Assembly: GCF_025527015.1 (NCBI RefSeq)
Contig: NZ_JAODIM010000038.1
Span: 310,001-374,000 of the forward strand
DNA length: 64,000 nucleotides
Reading direction: 5' to 3'
Source of the DNA: Winslowiella arboricola
GTDB lineage: Bacteria > Pseudomonadota > Gammaproteobacteria > Enterobacterales > Enterobacteriaceae
Shown piece after piece: positions 18,778-30,459 of the stretch (position 1 is its first letter; every line of letters begins with the position of its first letter). Made by a program: the position numbers and the translations under genes. The notes beneath the pieces were generated by a model. The model worked only from the letters and a program-made list of their open reading frames with translations, searched no databases and was not told where the DNA came from.

Positions 18778-20208
18778 TTACTCTTTCCCGGCGTTTAAAT
18801 TCATTTCGATACGGAAGCAGACATCTGCATCATCGTCTGCCGCCACCAGGTGAAGATCACCCTGCATTCGCCGTATACAATCTTTGGCAATACTCAGTCC
18901 CAGACCACTGCCTTTTACCGCCCCTTTGCGTTGCAGGCTGCCCTGGAAAAAGGGCTCGAAAATCATCGCCTGCTCTTCCGGCGGGATCGGGGTGCCGGTA
19001 TTCGCCACATCAATAAAAATACGCTGCCCCTGCTGGTGGCTGCGCAGCCAGATCTTACCGGATTCGCTGCCGTAGTGCACCGCGTTCGAGTAGAGATTAT
19101 CGATGACACGCATCAGCAGCGTCGGCTCGGCATGGCACTGTGTGACCTGCAGATCGATCTCGGTGTGGATCAGCTTAGCGCGTGCGGTAAGACTGTGTGA
19201 GGAAACCACGATCTCAACGATCTGATCCAGCGCCACCGATTCCAGTTCCGTCGGGCCATCTGCCAGTTTACGGTTGTAATCCAGCAGTTGTTCAATCAGC
19301 TTTTGCAGATGGCGGCTGCTCTGATCGAGAATGCTGACCACTTCCTGCTGATCGGCCGTTAGCGGCCCGGCGACCTGATCGGCCAGCAATTCGGTACCCT
19401 CACGCATACTGGCAAGCGGCGTTTTTAATTCATGCGAAATATGGCGTAAAAATTCATGCCGCTGCGACTCCAGCCATGCCAGACGCTCGCTGAGCCAGAT
19501 AATACGCTGCCCGAGGGAGCGGATCTCGCGCGGGCCTTTAAACAGTACGCTGTTGCCCAGCGGCCGCCCTTCCCCGAGCCGGTTAATCATGCGCTCAACC
19601 CCTTTCACCGGACCGATAATCATGCGGGTAAACAGCAGCACTAAACCGAGGGTGATGAGAAATAAAATCAGCGCCTGCCAGCCAAAATACTGTCCGCGAT
19701 CGGCGATTTCACGCTGTAATTGCAGACCTCGGGAAAACACCACTTCACGCGTGGCCTGTACCATCTGGCCATTCGCATTGGAGAAGCCCTCAAGATTATC
19801 CGCCGCCGCTTTGACCGGGTTGCTGTTCTGGCAGTGTAGCTGGGAAAGCTGAGTAAGAAACTGACGCAGACTGCGATAATAACGAATGTCGGGCAGCACC
19901 GGCGCATGCGCATCAAGCATCTGCGAATAGCGGCTGTGCTGGGTCTGATACAGACGCGCCAGCATCGGATCATCCAGCACGCAGTATTGACGATAGCTGC
20001 GCTCAAGCTCCAGCGCGGTACGCGCCATCGCTTCGCTGCGTCGCACATCGGTCAGGGTGGTGCGGTTAGTATCAGCGGCGCGTTCACTCAGCGCCGCCAG
20101 ACTCTCCCACGCCTGCCACGCCAGTACCAGCAACGGCAGCAGCACCAGCAAAAAAGCCATCAAAACCAGTTGCCGCAGCGAACGCGGAAAGAGACGCCAT
20201 TTATTCAC
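18778..20208 (-). CDS. glrK: Sensor histidine kinase GlrK (QseE)
   Basis: A 476-residue inner-membrane kinase, the partner of GlrR. Transmembrane segments lie near residues 13-33 and 177-195 and flank a periplasmic helical sensor of about 145 residues. A HAMP-like linker leads to the H box HEFLRHISHELKTPLASMR with His259, then the N box (RVIDNLYSNAVHYG) and G boxes (GSGLGLSIAKDC). GlrK-GlrR responds to envelope signals and adjusts glucosamine-6-phosphate synthesis through GlmY. The gene follows glmY on the same strand. Confidence 0.95.
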   Translation of the reverse strand: MNKWRLFPRSLRQLVLMAFLLVLLPLLVLAWQAWESLAALSERAADTNRTTLTDVRRSEAMARTALELERSYRQYCVLDDPMLARLYQTQHSRYSQMLDAHAPVLPDIRYYRSLRQFLTQLSQLHCQNSNPVKAAADNLEGFSNANGQMVQATREVVFSRGLQLQREIADRGQYFGWQALILFLITLGLVLLFTRMIIGPVKGVERMINRLGEGRPLGNSVLFKGPREIRSLGQRIIWLSERLAWLESQRHEFLRHISHELKTPLASMREGTELLADQVAGPLTADQQEVVSILDQSSRHLQKLIEQLLDYNRKLADGPTELESVALDQIVEIVVSSHSLTARAKLIHTEIDLQVTQCHAEPTLLMRVIDNLYSNAVHYGSESGKIWLRSHQQGQRIFIDVANTGTPIPPEEQAMIFEPFFQGSLQRKGAVKGSGLGLSIAKDCIRRMQGDLHLVAADDDADVCFRIEMNLNAGKE

Positions 20209-20283
20209 AAAGTTGATTCCTGTGCAAAATCTGCTGTTGATGCTAGCTGAGTGTGAGGCAGGAGGAAAGCGTACGCACAGAAA

Positions 20284-20511
20284 AGAAAAACGGCAGATTC
20301 AGGGAATCTGCCGTTTTTAGTTCGCTGACATAAAATCAACGGAACTGAAAAGGTGGTGCCTAACTCAACGTTGCGTCCGAAGCTTGATAAAGTCACAAGT
20401 GAACTGTTATCGGTTTGGTGGACGGCAGGCACCGTATTGTGCGTCATTCGAAGTTTTATGAAGCGCTTGTCCGCTTGCGCAGGGCTGTCATAACAGGGTG
20501 AATGAGCCACT
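20284..20511 (-). ncRNA. glmY: GlmY small regulatory RNA
   Basis: The 5' end AGTGGCTCATTCAC matches E. coli GlmY, and the place (between purL and glrK, same strand as glrK) is identical. It ends in an intrinsic terminator (20290-20316, 11-bp stem CGGCAGATTC-like, then T5). The predicted length of about 225 nt is longer than the 184-nt E. coli primary transcript, so the exact 3' part is less certain. GlmY binds RapZ and so protects GlmZ, which activates glmS translation. The upstream sigma-54 promoter and GlrR boxes strongly support the call. Confidence 0.85.
20290..20316 (-). terminator. Intrinsic terminator of glmY
   Basis: The inverted repeat CGGCAGATTC / GAATCTGCCG closes around a short loop, flanked by A5 and T5 runs on opposite sides. 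It can therefore end transcripts from both directions, but on the reverse strand it fits the 3' end of GlmY. Confidence 0.8.
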
Positions 20512-20522
20512 GAGTAGAATAA

Positions 20523-20538
20523 TGCAATCAACGTGCCA
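20523..20538 (-). promoter_or_regulatory. Sigma-54 (-24/-12) promoter of glmY
   Basis: On the reverse strand TGGCAC-N5-TTGCA is a perfect match to the RpoN consensus. Its -12 end lies 12 nt before the predicted GlmY 5' end at 20511. Confidence 0.88.
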
Positions 20539-20634
20539 GGTTTAAATAAAAACAATAACATATTGATTATAAACCAATATATAATTCCGGGTCTTCTGCA
20601 TTGCCGCTAAATTTTACCGGCTGGTCTGCCAGAG

Positions 20635-20715
20635 TGTCGCTGAAAAGTAACACCATTAAGAATTTTCGCAGACACACTGCAAAATCAAAGAGTTAAATGT
20701 CTCCTTTTAGAGACA
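20635..20715 (-). promoter_or_regulatory. Three GlrR activator boxes upstream of glmY
   Basis: The GlrR consensus is TGTC-N10-GACA. Site at 20698-20715 is perfect (TGTC, TCCTTTTAGA, GACA). Site at 20635-20652 reads TGTC-N10-AACA, and site at 20657-20674 reads TAAG-N10-GACA. They lie about 100-200 nt upstream of the glmY start, the usual enhancer distance for a sigma-54 activator, and their number equals that in E. coli. Confidence 0.78.
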
Positions 20716-20780
20716 GCATCCGACCGTGTTTGTCGTAGATTTGCAACACCTGCTCTGCTCAGCTGAAAACCGATACAAAA

Positions 20781-20802
20781 AAGGCCGGAATAATCCGGCC
20801 TT
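20781..20802 (-). terminator. Intrinsic terminator of purL
   Basis: A 9-bp stem (AAGGCCGGA / TCCGGCCTT) with loop ATAA lies 22 nt past the purL stop and runs into T6 on the reverse strand. Confidence 0.8.
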
Positions 20803-20824
20803 CTGATAATTGAGCAGTTAACGT

Positions 20825-23800
20825 TTAGCCCAGTTGCTTACGCGCATTACGGAAGATACGCATCCACGGACTGTCTTCGCCCCACTCGGCTGGATGCCAG
20901 GAGTTGCTGACGGTGCGGAATACTCGCTCCGGGTGCGGCATCATAATGGTCACACGACCACTTTCGTTCGATACCGCCGTAATGCCGTTTGGTGAACCGT
21001 TCGGGTTGGCCGGATAATCCTGAGTCACTTTGCCAAAGTTATCAACGTAGCGTAGCGCGACCAGTCCCTGATGCTCCAGCGTCGCCAGATGCGCGTTATC
21101 ACGCACTTCAACAAAACCTTCGCCATGGGAAACCGCGATTGGCATCCGTGAACCGACCATTCCATCCAGCAGCAGCGACGGGCTGGCGGCGACTTCGACC
21201 AGGCTAAAGCGCGCTTCAAAACGCTCCGACTGGTTGCGCACAAAGCGCGGCCAGTTTTCGCTGCCCGGAATCAGTTCGCGCAGGTTCGACATCATCTGAC
21301 AACCGTTACAGACACCCAACGCCAGCGTCTGTGGACGATGGAAGAAGGTTTCAAACTCATCACGCACGCGGCTGTTAAACAGAATCGATTTCGCCCAGCC
21401 TTCACCGGCGCCCAGCACGTCACCGTACGAGAAGCCACCACAGGCAACCAGCGCCTGGAAATCTGCCAGACCCGTACGACCCGCCAGCAGATCGCTCATA
21501 TGAACGTCGACTGCATCAAAACCGGCGCGATGCCATGCGGCAGCCATTTCCACATGCGAGTTAACGCCCTGCTCACGCAGCACCGCCACTTTCGGACGGG
21601 CGCCAGTGGCGATAAACGGCGCGGCGATATCTTCTTCCGGCTTAAAGCTCAGGTTAACGTTGAGACCCGGATCGGTATCATTTTTCTTCGCTTCGTGTTC
21701 CTGATCGGCACAGATCGGATTATCACGCAGACGCTGCATCTGCCAGGTGGTTTCTGCCCACCAGGTACGCAGTGTGGTGCGGCTTTCGCTGTACAGCGCT
21801 TTATCACCGGCGCGGATCACAAAGCGATCGCCGCTCTGCGCCTGACCGAGGAAGTGCACGCATTCTGCCAGCCCGTTGTCGGCCAGCACCTGCTCCACCT
21901 GCGCGCGATCCCGTGCGGCAACCTGAATGACTGCACCCAGTTCTTCATTAAACAGCGCCGCCAGGTTATCGCTGCCCAGCGCGGCAATATCCACTTCCAC
22001 GCCGCAGTGGCCGGTAAAGGCCATTTCCGCCAGCGTCACCAGCAAACCACCATCAGAACGGTCGTGGTAAGCCAGCAGTTTCTCGTCGGCCACCAGCGTC
22101 TGGATAGCGTTAAAGAAGCCTGCCAGCTGCTGTGCGTCACGCACGTCAGCTGGTTTCTCGCCCAGCTGACGGTAAACCTGTGACAGCGCAGTTGCACCCA
22201 GCGCATTCTGCCCCTGGCCCAGATCGATTAACAGCAGCGCATTATCCTGCTGCGGTTGCAGCTGTGGCGTTACGGTGCGACGCACGTCTTCGACGCGGGC
22301 AAACGCAGTAATTACCAGCGACAGCGGCGAAGTCATCTCGCGCTGTTCGGTACCCTGCTGCCAGCGGGTTTTCATCGACATGGAGTCTTTGCCCACCGGA
22401 ATGGTAATACCCAGCGCCGGGCACAGCTCTTCGCCGACCGCTTTCACTGCCGCATACAGGCCAGCATCTTCACCCGGGTGTCCGGCCGCCGCCATCCAGT
22501 TTGCCGACAGCTTGATGCGCTTCAGCGAACCAATCTGCGTCGCCGCGATATTGGTCAGCGCTTCACCTACCGCCAGACGGCCTGAAGCGGCAAAGTCAAG
22601 CAGCGCAACCGGTGCGCGCTCGCCCAACGCCATCGCTTCGCCGTAGTAGCTGTCGAGGCTGGCGGTGGTCACCGCACAGTTAGCGACCGGGATCTGCCAC
22701 GGGCCTACCATCTGATCGCGCGCCACCATACCGGTTACGCTACGGTCACCGATGGTGATAAGGAAGGTTTTTTCCGCCACGGTTGGCAGATGCAGTACAC
22801 GTTTCACCGCATCTTCAATAGTGATGCCATCACGTACCAGCGCTTCGCCTTTGGCCTGCAGGGTAGTGACGTCTCGGGTCATCTTCGGCGTTTTACCCAG
22901 CAGCACATCCAGCGGCATATCGATCGGTTTATTATCGAAATGGCTGTCAGAGAGGCTCAGATGCAGCTCTTCAGTGGCTTCACCGATGACGGCATAAGGT
23001 GCGCGCTCACGCTCACAAAGGCTGGCGAACTGCGCCAGTTTATCCGGTGATACTGCCAGCACATAACGTTCCTGCGACTCGTTACACCAGACTTCCAGCG
23101 GACTCATGCCCGGTTCGTCGTTAAGGATATCACGCAGGTTAAACTTGCCGCCGCGCTCGCCATCGCTGACCAGTTCTGGCATCGCATTTGACAGACCGCC
23201 TGCGCCAACGTCATGGATAAACAGAATCGGGTTGTCTTCGCCCAGCTGCCAGCAGCGGTCGATCACTTCCTGACAACGACGTTCCATTTCCGGGTTGTCG
23301 CGCTGCACGGAAGCAAAATCAAGATCGGCATCGGACTGGCCGGAAGCCATCGAAGATGCTGCGCCGCCGCCCAGACCGATATTCATCGCCGGACCACCCA
23401 GCACAATCAGTTTGGCGCCAACGGTGATCTCACCTTTCTGTACGTGGTCAGCACGGATATTGCCGATACCGCCCGCCAGCATAATCGGTTTATGGTAGCC
23501 ACGCAGCTCAACGCCATTATGGCTGTTAACCCGCTCTTCATAAGTACGGAAGTAGCCATTCAGCGCCGGACGACCAAATTCGTTGTTAAATGCCGCACCG
23601 CCAAGTGGGCCATCGGTCATAATATCCAGCGCGGTAACGATGCGGTCTGGCTTACCAAAATCTTCTTCCCACGGCTGTTCAAAGCCCGGAATACGCAGGT
23701 TGGAGACGGAGAAGCCCACCAGACCCGCTTTGGGTTTCGCACCACGACCGGTCGCGCCTTCATCACGGATTTCACCGCCGGAGCCGGTTGCCGCGCCAGG

Positions 23801-24715
23801 CCATGGTGAAATCGCCGTCGGATGGTTATGGGTTTCCACCTTCATCAGAATATGCGCATCTTCCTGATGGAAGTCATATACACCTTTATCTGCATCGGCG
23901 TAGAAACGGCCAATCTGCGAACCTTCCATCACTGCGGCGTTATCTTTATACGCTGACAGCACATAGTCAGGGGTCTGTTCAAAGGTGTTTTTGATCATCT
24001 TAAACAGCGATTTAGGCTGTTGCTGACCATCAATAATCCAGTCGGCGTTGAAAATTTTATGGCGACAGTGCTCTGAGTTTGCCTGAGCAAACATATACAG
24101 CTCGATGTCGTTCGGGTTGCGCCCCAGTTTTTCAAACGCGGCCTGCAGATAATCAATTTCATCATCCGCCAGCGCCAGACCCAGCTTCTGGTTAGCCTGC
24201 ACCAGCGCATTGCGCCCTTCACCCAGCAGATCGACGCTCTGCAACGGCTGCGGCTGATGGTGAGCAAACAGCTGCTCAGCCTGATCCAGCTCGGTGAAGA
24301 TCGTCTCCATCATGCGGTCATGCAGCAGTCCACCCAGCTGCGTCCACTGTGCTTCGGTCAGCTGTGGCGCCTGCAGATAGAACGCCAGTCCGCGCTCAAG
24401 GCGCAGCACCTGTGGTAAATCGCAGTTATGGGCAATATCGGTAGCTTTAGAAGACCATGGCGAAATGGTGCCTGGACGTGGGGTCACCAGCAATAAACGG
24501 CCTTGCGGCGCATGCTCAGCGAGAGACGGGCCGTACTTCAGCAGACGCTGAAGGCGGGCTTTTTCGTCAGCTGCGAGCGGCGCGCTGACATCAGCAAAAT
24601 GGACGTACTCAGCGTAAATATCACTCACCGGCAGGTGAGCGTCCTGAAATCGGGCCAGCAGTTTGTTTACACGAAATGCCGACAGAGCGGGCGAACCACG
24701 CAGAATTTCCATCAT
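20825..24715 (-). CDS. purL: Phosphoribosylformylglycinamidine synthase PurL
   Basis: A 1296-residue single-chain enzyme (E. coli 1295) that converts FGAR, ATP and glutamine to FGAM in purine synthesis. An N-terminal PurS-like part is followed by the linker and two AIRS-type ATPase halves ([21 protein letters not shown] in the first). The C-terminal glutaminase (about 1040-1296) has the nucleophile Cys in [12 protein letters not shown] and the His/Glu pair near [10 protein letters not shown] use [14 protein letters not shown] at 24715; the frame is open 90 nt upstream, but those residues are foreign to the family. A PurR box lies upstream. Confidence 0.97.
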   Translation of the reverse strand: MMEILRGSPALSAFRVNKLLARFQDAHLPVSDIYAEYVHFADVSAPLAADEKARLQRLLKYGPSLAEHAPQGRLLLVTPRPGTISPWSSKATDIAHNCDLPQVLRLERGLAFYLQAPQLTEAQWTQLGGLLHDRMMETIFTELDQAEQLFAHHQPQPLQSVDLLGEGRNALVQANQKLGLALADDEIDYLQAAFEKLGRNPNDIELYMFAQANSEHCRHKIFNADWIIDGQQQPKSLFKMIKNTFEQTPDYVLSAYKDNAAVMEGSQIGRFYADADKGVYDFHQEDAHILMKVETHNHPTAISPWPGAATGSGGEIRDEGATGRGAKPKAGLVGFSVSNLRIPGFEQPWEEDFGKPDRIVTALDIMTDGPLGGAAFNNEFGRPALNGYFRTYEERVNSHNGVELRGYHKPIMLAGGIGNIRADHVQKGEITVGAKLIVLGGPAMNIGLGGGAASSMASGQSDADLDFASVQRDNPEMERRCQEVIDRCWQLGEDNPILFIHDVGAGGLSNAMPELVSDGERGGKFNLRDILNDEPGMSPLEVWCNESQERYVLAVSPDKLAQFASLCERERAPYAVIGEATEELHLSLSDSHFDNKPIDMPLDVLLGKTPKMTRDVTTLQAKGEALVRDGITIEDAVKRVLHLPTVAEKTFLITIGDRSVTGMVARDQMVGPWQIPVANCAVTTASLDSYYGEAMALGERAPVALLDFAASGRLAVGEALTNIAATQIGSLKRIKLSANWMAAAGHPGEDAGLYAAVKAVGEELCPALGITIPVGKDSMSMKTRWQQGTEQREMTSPLSLVITAFARVEDVRRTVTPQLQPQQDNALLLIDLGQGQNALGATALSQVYRQLGEKPADVRDAQQLAGFFNAIQTLVADEKLLAYHDRSDGGLLVTLAEMAFTGHCGVEVDIAALGSDNLAALFNEELGAVIQVAARDRAQVEQVLADNGLAECVHFLGQAQSGDRFVIRAGDKALYSESRTTLRTWWAETTWQMQRLRDNPICADQEHEAKKNDTDPGLNVNLSFKPEEDIAAPFIATGARPKVAVLREQGVNSHVEMAAAWHRAGFDAVDVHMSDLLAGRTGLADFQALVACGGFSYGDVLGAGEGWAKSILFNSRVRDEFETFFHRPQTLALGVCNGCQMMSNLRELIPGSENWPRFVRNQSERFEARFSLVEVAASPSLLLDGMVGSRMPIAVSHGEGFVEVRDNAHLATLEHQGLVALRYVDNFGKVTQDYPANPNGSPNGITAVSNESGRVTIMMPHPERVFRTVSNSWHPAEWGEDSPWMRIFRNARKQLG

Positions 24716-24804
24716 CAAAGATCTCTCGTCTTCGAAGCGCCGGGCGACGCTTCTTTGGGCGCAACAGGGAAAGCGGGCGCTATTATAGAGAATCCGCGGC
24801 CCCA

Positions 24805-24820
24805 ACGAAACCGTTTGCGC
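24805..24820 (-). promoter_or_regulatory. PurR box upstream of purL
   Basis: ACGAAACCGTTTGCGC matches the PurR operator consensus (ACGMAAMCGTTTKCGY) at every position. It lies 90 nt upstream of the purL start. PurR with hypoxanthine or guanine would repress transcription. Confidence 0.88.
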
Positions 24821-24983
24821 ACAATTTCTCGGATACAGGAATTGGCTTAAAATTGCGCAAAAACTGCTGAATTAGTTGCAGCGCTGCACTTTGTTGCGCA
24901 AAATGCCCCACGCTCTGGGAAATCCACCATAACTAATACTGCCGAAAGAGACAGAGGCCTGCGGGCAACCAAGAGATAACTAT

Positions 24984-26441
24984 TTGAAACGCCTAAAAAT
25001 TAATTATCTGCTGATCGGGCTGATCACCGTGCTGCTGGCGCTGGCGCTGTGGCCATCGATCCCCTGGTACGGGGGTTCGCAAGATCGAATCGCACAGATA
25101 AAATCGCGGGGCGTACTACGTATCAGCACCATTAATTCCCCGCTAACGTATTACACCATCAATAAATCACCGGCCGGGATGGACTACGAGCTGGCAAAAC
25201 GTTTTGCCGGTTATCTGGGCGTTCGCCTGGAAGTGACCGTGCGTCAGAATCTCAGCGATCTGTTTGACGACCTTGACGATGACAAGGCCGATATTCTGGC
25301 CGCCGGCCTTAACTACAACAGTGAAAGACTGGCACGGTTTCGCACCGGCCCGACCTACTATTCCGTTTCCCAGCAGCTGGTATACCGTATTGGCAAACCG
25401 CGCCCTAAAAGTCTTGGCGATCTGAAAGGCCGTCTGACGGTGGCCTCCGGTTCCGCTTATCTGTCAACGTTGCGCAACGCCAGGCAAAATCAGTATCCGG
25501 ATCTCGACTGGGCTATCTCGACCGATCAGGGGCCGAAAGCTCTGCTGGAAGCGGTAGCGGACGGTAAACTCGAATATACCGTCGGTGATTCGGTAACCAT
25601 CGGCCTGCTGCAACGTATCCATCCGCAGCTGGCGGTGGCCTTTGATATTACCGATGAAGAGCCGGTGACCTGGTATATGCAGCGTGACGAGGATGACACC
25701 CTCGATGCGGCGATGCTCGATTTCTTCAGCCAGATGAGCGAAGAAGGCAGCATGGCGCGCCTGGAAGAGAAGTATCTTGGTCACGTTGGCACCTTTGATT
25801 ACGTGGATACCCGCACCTTCCTGCGCGCGATTGACGGTACCCTGCCCGATATCAAGCCGCTGTTTGAACGCTATGCCAGCAATATCGACTGGCGTTTGCT
25901 GGCGGCGATCTCCTACCAGGAGTCGCACTGGAATCCGCAGGCTACCTCGCCTACCGGCGTGCGTGGCCTGATGATGCTGACGCGCAACACCGCTGACAGT
26001 CTGAACGTTGATGACCGGCTGGATCCGGAGCAGAGCATTCGTGGTGGCAGCGAATATTTACAGCGCATGATGGAAAAAGTGCCCGCGACCATCCCGGAGG
26101 ATGAGCGCATCTGGTTTGCGCTGGCGGCTTACAATATGGGGTATGCCCATATGCTGGATGCACGCAGGCTGACCGAGAAACAGAAAGGCAACCCGGACAG
26201 CTGGGCTGACGTTAAAGTGCGTCTGCCGATGCTGAGCCAGAAACGCTATTACAGCCAGACCACTTACGGCTATGCGCGCGGCCATGAAGCATACGCTTAC
26301 GTAGAGAATATCCGTAAGTATCAGATCAGTCTGGTGGGGTATTTGCAGGATCAGGAGAGAAAACTGGCCCAGCAGGCAGCGATGGAAGCCGAACTGGGTA
26401 AAGGTTATCCGACGGTGGAACCGGTGATTGCGCTTAACTGA
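24984..26441 (+). CDS. mltF: Membrane-bound lytic murein transglycosylase F (MltF)
   Basis: A 485-residue periplasmic enzyme anchored by its N-terminus (hydrophobic 8-23). It has a solute-binding-like regulatory domain (about 35-265) and a C-terminal SLT domain (about 290-460). The catalytic Glu is Glu313 in [16 protein letters not shown]. It cleaves peptidoglycan strands to give 1,6-anhydro ends. The start is a TTG codon preceded by AAGAG; the next residues KRLKINYLL match E. coli. It ends about 33 residues before the longer E. coli tail. It converges on tadA. Confidence 0.94.
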   Translation: MKRLKINYLLIGLITVLLALALWPSIPWYGGSQDRIAQIKSRGVLRISTINSPLTYYTINKSPAGMDYELAKRFAGYLGVRLEVTVRQNLSDLFDDLDDDKADILAAGLNYNSERLARFRTGPTYYSVSQQLVYRIGKPRPKSLGDLKGRLTVASGSAYLSTLRNARQNQYPDLDWAISTDQGPKALLEAVADGKLEYTVGDSVTIGLLQRIHPQLAVAFDITDEEPVTWYMQRDEDDTLDAAMLDFFSQMSEEGSMARLEEKYLGHVGTFDYVDTRTFLRAIDGTLPDIKPLFERYASNIDWRLLAAISYQESHWNPQATSPTGVRGLMMLTRNTADSLNVDDRLDPEQSIRGGSEYLQRMMEKVPATIPEDERIWFALAAYNMGYAHMLDARRLTEKQKGNPDSWADVKVRLPMLSQKRYYSQTTYGYARGHEAYAYVENIRKYQISLVGYLQDQERKLAQQAAMEAELGKGYPTVEPVIALN

Positions 26442-26465
26442 CGATAACGGTGGCGCAGGCCGCCG

Positions 26466-26990
<525 letters not shown>

Positions 26991-27060
26991 TTATACCTAA
27001 AATGCTGAGGAGACTAAGTGAAACCTGTTACAGAGGAGGGCAAACCTGGCCGCCCTGCCA

Positions 27061-27699
27061 CTACTCCAGCTGTTGCAACTGTCCTGTCGGCGTGACACGC
27101 CAGCGGTGCTGGCAGAAGAACAGCAGCGGGTTATCCTGCTTGCTGTCGCTATAACCGCTATACAACTGCAACGGCGTACCAATCTGATCCTCCAGCCGCG
27201 CCACTTTTTCATGACCTAAACAGCGCATCGCCAGCACCCGGCCGCCAAAGCCACGCGCCATCTGGCTGGCAATCAGTTTTACCCGCGGCAGAAACGGCGA
27301 ATCATGATAGACCTGCTCCACCAGCGACTGCGGCGAGCCGGTAATCAGCCAGACATCGGCGTCTTCGCTGCTCAGATAATCGGTCAGACGCTTCACCACC
27401 ACCGGAAAAGCGGTTACGCGCGGGCGAAACCACTCGGCAAAAGCCTGCTCGCGCTGGCGTAAGCGCTCCTCACTATGACCAAAGGTGATTGCCCACAGTA
27501 ACAGGCTCATCGGCCAGCGTGCAGCGCGGCCCTTGATCAGCAGAGCCAGACCAATTACCGGCAACAAAGGCGTCACCAGCAGCAGATTAAGCGGCTGACG
27601 CCACAGCAAATAGCGCATAAATGTGCCAAACATATCCTGCTGATGCAGCGTGCCATCCAAATCGAAAAATACTACGCGCTTTGGTGATCCCTTAATCAA
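27061..27699 (-). CDS. pgpC: Phosphatidylglycerophosphatase C (PgpC)
   Basis: A 212-residue HAD-type membrane phosphatase that removes phosphate from phosphatidylglycerophosphate. The nucleophile motif is FFDLDGTLH (Asp13, Asp15) and the later motif LITGSPQ. One hydrophobic stretch (about 43-65, LNLLLVTPLLPVIGLALLIKG) anchors it in the inner membrane. No ATG is available at the N-terminus. A TTG at 27699 has an ideal GAGGAG 6-7 nt upstream, so I use it; a second TTG at 27726 lacks such a site. The gene lies downstream of yfhH's divergent promoter region. Confidence 0.9.
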   Translation of the reverse strand: MIKGSPKRVVFFDLDGTLHQQDMFGTFMRYLLWRQPLNLLLVTPLLPVIGLALLIKGRAARWPMSLLLWAITFGHSEERLRQREQAFAEWFRPRVTAFPVVVKRLTDYLSSEDADVWLITGSPQSLVEQVYHDSPFLPRVKLIASQMARGFGGRVLAMRCLGHEKVARLEDQIGTPLQLYSGYSDSKQDNPLLFFCQHRWRVTPTGQLQQLE

Positions 27700-27962
27700 A
27701 CAATACTCCTCAGGGTAAAATACCAATTAGTCGGGCAACTGCTGTCGCCACTGTCAGAGCTACCATAACAAGTGTAGACAGAAGCGGTAAACTCAACCCG
27801 TGCTTTACCGTATCGATCAATTTCCACGCAAGTTATCCCTTTTACCTGTTTTAATCATGGATCGCACAGCGGGGCACGGTAGACTAAGTTATTCATATTC
27901 AGGACATCAGTTCGACGCAGGTAGGTAAGCTCATGCTATCGCGTTAATCAGAGGAAAACAGA

Positions 27963-28802
27963 ATGAGTTCACTGCTGCGCATTCGACAGCTCTATCCGCG
28001 ACTGGCGTTAAACGAACGCCGGCTGGCGGATTACCTGCTGTCGCAGCCGGATCGCGCTCGTCACCTCAGCTCGCAAAAGCTGGCGGAGGAGTCCGGCGTC
28101 AGCCAGTCCAGCGTGGTCAAATTCGCGCAAAAGCTGGGTTATAAAGGCTTCCCGGCATTGAAACTGGCGCTCAGTGAATCCCTCTCAGAAAAAGATGCGA
28201 TCACCGTCCATAATCAGATTTTAAGTGATGATCCGCTGAAAGTCGTTGGCGAGAAGCTGTTTGCCGAGAAGCAATCGGCGATCCGCGCCACGCTGGATAT
28301 TAACAGTGAAGAGAAGCTGATCGAGACGTTGCGGCTGTTGAAGTCCGCCCATCGTATTGTGCTGGTCGGTATCGGCGCCTCGGGCCTGGTGGCAAAAGAC
28401 TTCTCCTGGAAGCTGATGAAAATCGGCATCAGCGCGGTAGCGGAGCAGGATATGCATGCGCTGCTGGCCAGCGTACAGGCGATGAAAGCCGGCGATCTGC
28501 TGCTGGCGATCTCATATAGCGGCGAACGCCGTGAGATCAATCTTGCCGCACAGGAAGCGCGCCTGGCCGGCGCCGATGTGCTGGCGTTTACCGGTTTTAC
28601 GCCCAATACTCTGCAACAATCCGCCAGCCACTGCCTGTATACCGTGGCCGAAGAGCAAACCACCCGCAGCGCGGCGATTTCATCCACCACCGCTCAGCTG
28701 GCGCTGACCGACCTGCTGTTTATGGCGCTGATCCAGAACGATCCGCAGCGCGCCTCCAGCCATATTCGTCATAGTGAAGCGCTGGTGAAAAAGCTGGTGT
28801 GA
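27963..28802 (+). CDS. yfhH: RpiR/MurR-family transcriptional regulator YfhH
   Basis: A 279-residue regulator with an N-terminal helix-turn-helix (about 1-77, LSSQKLAEESGVSQSSVVKFAQ) and a C-terminal SIS sugar-phosphate-binding domain (about 120-250, VLVGIGASGLVAKDF and AISYSGERREINLAA). It matches E. coli YfhH over its length; no target or effector is known. GAGGAAAA precedes the ATG. It is divergent from pgpC; the 263-nt gap holds its promoter region. A hairpin terminator follows. Confidence 0.9.
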   Translation: MSSLLRIRQLYPRLALNERRLADYLLSQPDRARHLSSQKLAEESGVSQSSVVKFAQKLGYKGFPALKLALSESLSEKDAITVHNQILSDDPLKVVGEKLFAEKQSAIRATLDINSEEKLIETLRLLKSAHRIVLVGIGASGLVAKDFSWKLMKIGISAVAEQDMHALLASVQAMKAGDLLLAISYSGERREINLAAQEARLAGADVLAFTGFTPNTLQQSASHCLYTVAEEQTTRSAAISSTTAQLALTDLLFMALIQNDPQRASSHIRHSEALVKKLV

Positions 28803-28827
28803 GGGTATATCGCGATCAGTAGTGTGG

Positions 28828-28868
28828 AGTGCCCCTTATGACGGTGATCATTGGGGGCACTTTCTTTT
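28828..28868 (+). terminator. Intrinsic terminator of yfhH
   Basis: The inverted repeat AGTGCCCC / GGGGCACT (8 bp, long loop) is followed by TTCTTTTTA, beginning 25 nt after the yfhH stop. Confidence 0.75.
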
Positions 28869-28965
28869 TATGTTATTGTTCGCGACATAAAAAACTGCCT
28901 GACAGCTGTCGGACATGGGCGACAATAGAATTTAACTTATTAATTTATATAAACTTTAAGCGTAA

Positions 28966-29226
<261 letters not shown>

Positions 29227-29239
29227 AGCTATCCGGCAG

Positions 29240-29259
29240 GGGCGTCGGTAACGACGCCC
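29240..29259. terminator. Hairpin between yfhL and acpS
   Basis: An 8-bp perfect stem (GGGCGTCG / CGACGCCC) with loop GTAA lies between the convergent stops of yfhL and acpS, without a T-run. Confidence 0.5.
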
Positions 29260-29271
29260 GTGGGGTATAAC

Positions 29272-29652
29272 TTAATTTTCAATGATTACCGTGGCGCAGG
29301 CATAGTTCCGCTCATCCGCCAGCGTCACGTGCACATATTTTACCCCAAGCTTTGCCGCCACTTCCGCCGCATGCTGGAAAAAACGCAGTCCTGGCTTACC
29401 CAGCTCGTCGTTATACACTTCAAACTGGTTAAAGGCTAAACCGCCACGGATGCCAGTGCCAAAGGCTTTAGCCGCCGCCTCTTTCACCGCAAATCGCTTG
29501 GCGAGAAAACGCACCGGTTGCTGATGCGCCTGATATTGTGCCCACTCGTTGCTGCTGAGCACACGCTGCGCCAGACGATCACCGGAGCGCGAAATCACGC
29601 CTTCGATGCGCGCGATCTCAACGATATCGGTACCCAGCCCGAGGATAGCCAT
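29272..29652 (-). CDS. acpS: Holo-[acyl-carrier-protein] synthase AcpS
   Basis: A 126-residue enzyme that moves 4'-phosphopantetheine from CoA to apo-ACP, essential for fatty-acid synthesis. Magnesium ligands Asp9 ([13 protein letters not shown]) and Glu58 ([14 protein letters not shown]) are present. Its ATG overlaps the pdxJ stop by one base (TAATG), so translation is coupled. It is the last gene of the lepA-lepB-rnc-era-recO-pdxJ-acpS series. Confidence 0.96.
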   Translation of the reverse strand: MAILGLGTDIVEIARIEGVISRSGDRLAQRVLSSNEWAQYQAHQQPVRFLAKRFAVKEAAAKAFGTGIRGGLAFNQFEVYNDELGKPGLRFFQHAAEVAAKLGVKYVHVTLADERNYACATVIIEN

Positions 29653-30383
29653 TAACGACGCGCTTCCCGCATCAGCTGCTTCATCTCTTTTACCGCATCC
29701 GCCAGACCGCTCATCACCGCACGTCCAATAATCGCGTGGCCGATATTCAGTTCATGCATCTCCGGCAGCGCCGCAATCGGCAGCACATTGTGATAAGTCA
29801 GACCATGCCCGGCATTAACCTTCAGGCCTTTACCCGCCGCGTAACTTGCTGCGGCGGTGATGCGCGCCAGCTCTGCATCACGCGCTGGGCCCTCTTCAGC
29901 TTCCGCGTAAGCGCCGGTATGGATCTCAATCCAGGGCGCACCAGAAGCGACCGCCGCGTCAATCTGGCGCTCGTCGGCGTCGATAAACAGCGATACCAGG
30001 ATGCCGGCGCTATTCAGACGACTAACGGCAGCAGTGACTTTCGTCAGCTGACCGGCGACATCCAGACCACCCTCAGTGGTGACCTCCTGGCGTTTTTCCG
30101 GTACCAGACAGCAGAAATGCGGTTTCACTTCGCAGGCAATATCGACCATTTCGTCGGTGACCGCCATCTCCAGATTCATCCTTGTCTGAATCGTCTGACG
30201 TAAAATACGTACGTCGCGATCAGTGATATGACGACGGTCTTCACGCAGATGCACGGTGATGCCGTCTGCGCCTGCCTGCTCAGAGACAAACGCCGCCTGA
30301 ACCGGATCGGGATAGTTGGTGCCACGTGCGTTACGCACAGTAGCCACATGATCGATATTGACGCCCAACAACAACTCAGCCAT
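29652..30383 (-). CDS. pdxJ: Pyridoxine 5'-phosphate synthase PdxJ
   Basis: A 243-residue TIM-barrel enzyme that joins deoxyxylulose-5-phosphate with 3-amino-1-phosphohydroxyacetone in vitamin B6 synthesis. [18 protein letters not shown] and [14 protein letters not shown] hold active-site residues, and the phosphate-binding end is present ([16 protein letters not shown]). It starts 76 nt after recO and is coupled to acpS. Confidence 0.97.
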   Translation of the reverse strand: MAELLLGVNIDHVATVRNARGTNYPDPVQAAFVSEQAGADGITVHLREDRRHITDRDVRILRQTIQTRMNLEMAVTDEMVDIACEVKPHFCCLVPEKRQEVTTEGGLDVAGQLTKVTAAVSRLNSAGILVSLFIDADERQIDAAVASGAPWIEIHTGAYAEAEEGPARDAELARITAAASYAAGKGLKVNAGHGLTYHNVLPIAALPEMHELNIGHAIIGRAVMSGLADAVKEMKQLMREARR

Positions 30384-30459
30384 GACAATCCTCAGATTTT
30401 TTTCGAAAGACAGGGAGGCAGTTTACAACGTTAAGCGCGACAGTCGGAACTCCCTGTCG

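Noticed and set aside
21338-22183. A 281-codon plus-strand frame inside purL
   Set aside because: It is a shadow of a highly conserved reverse-strand gene, with no ribosome site and no family resemblance.
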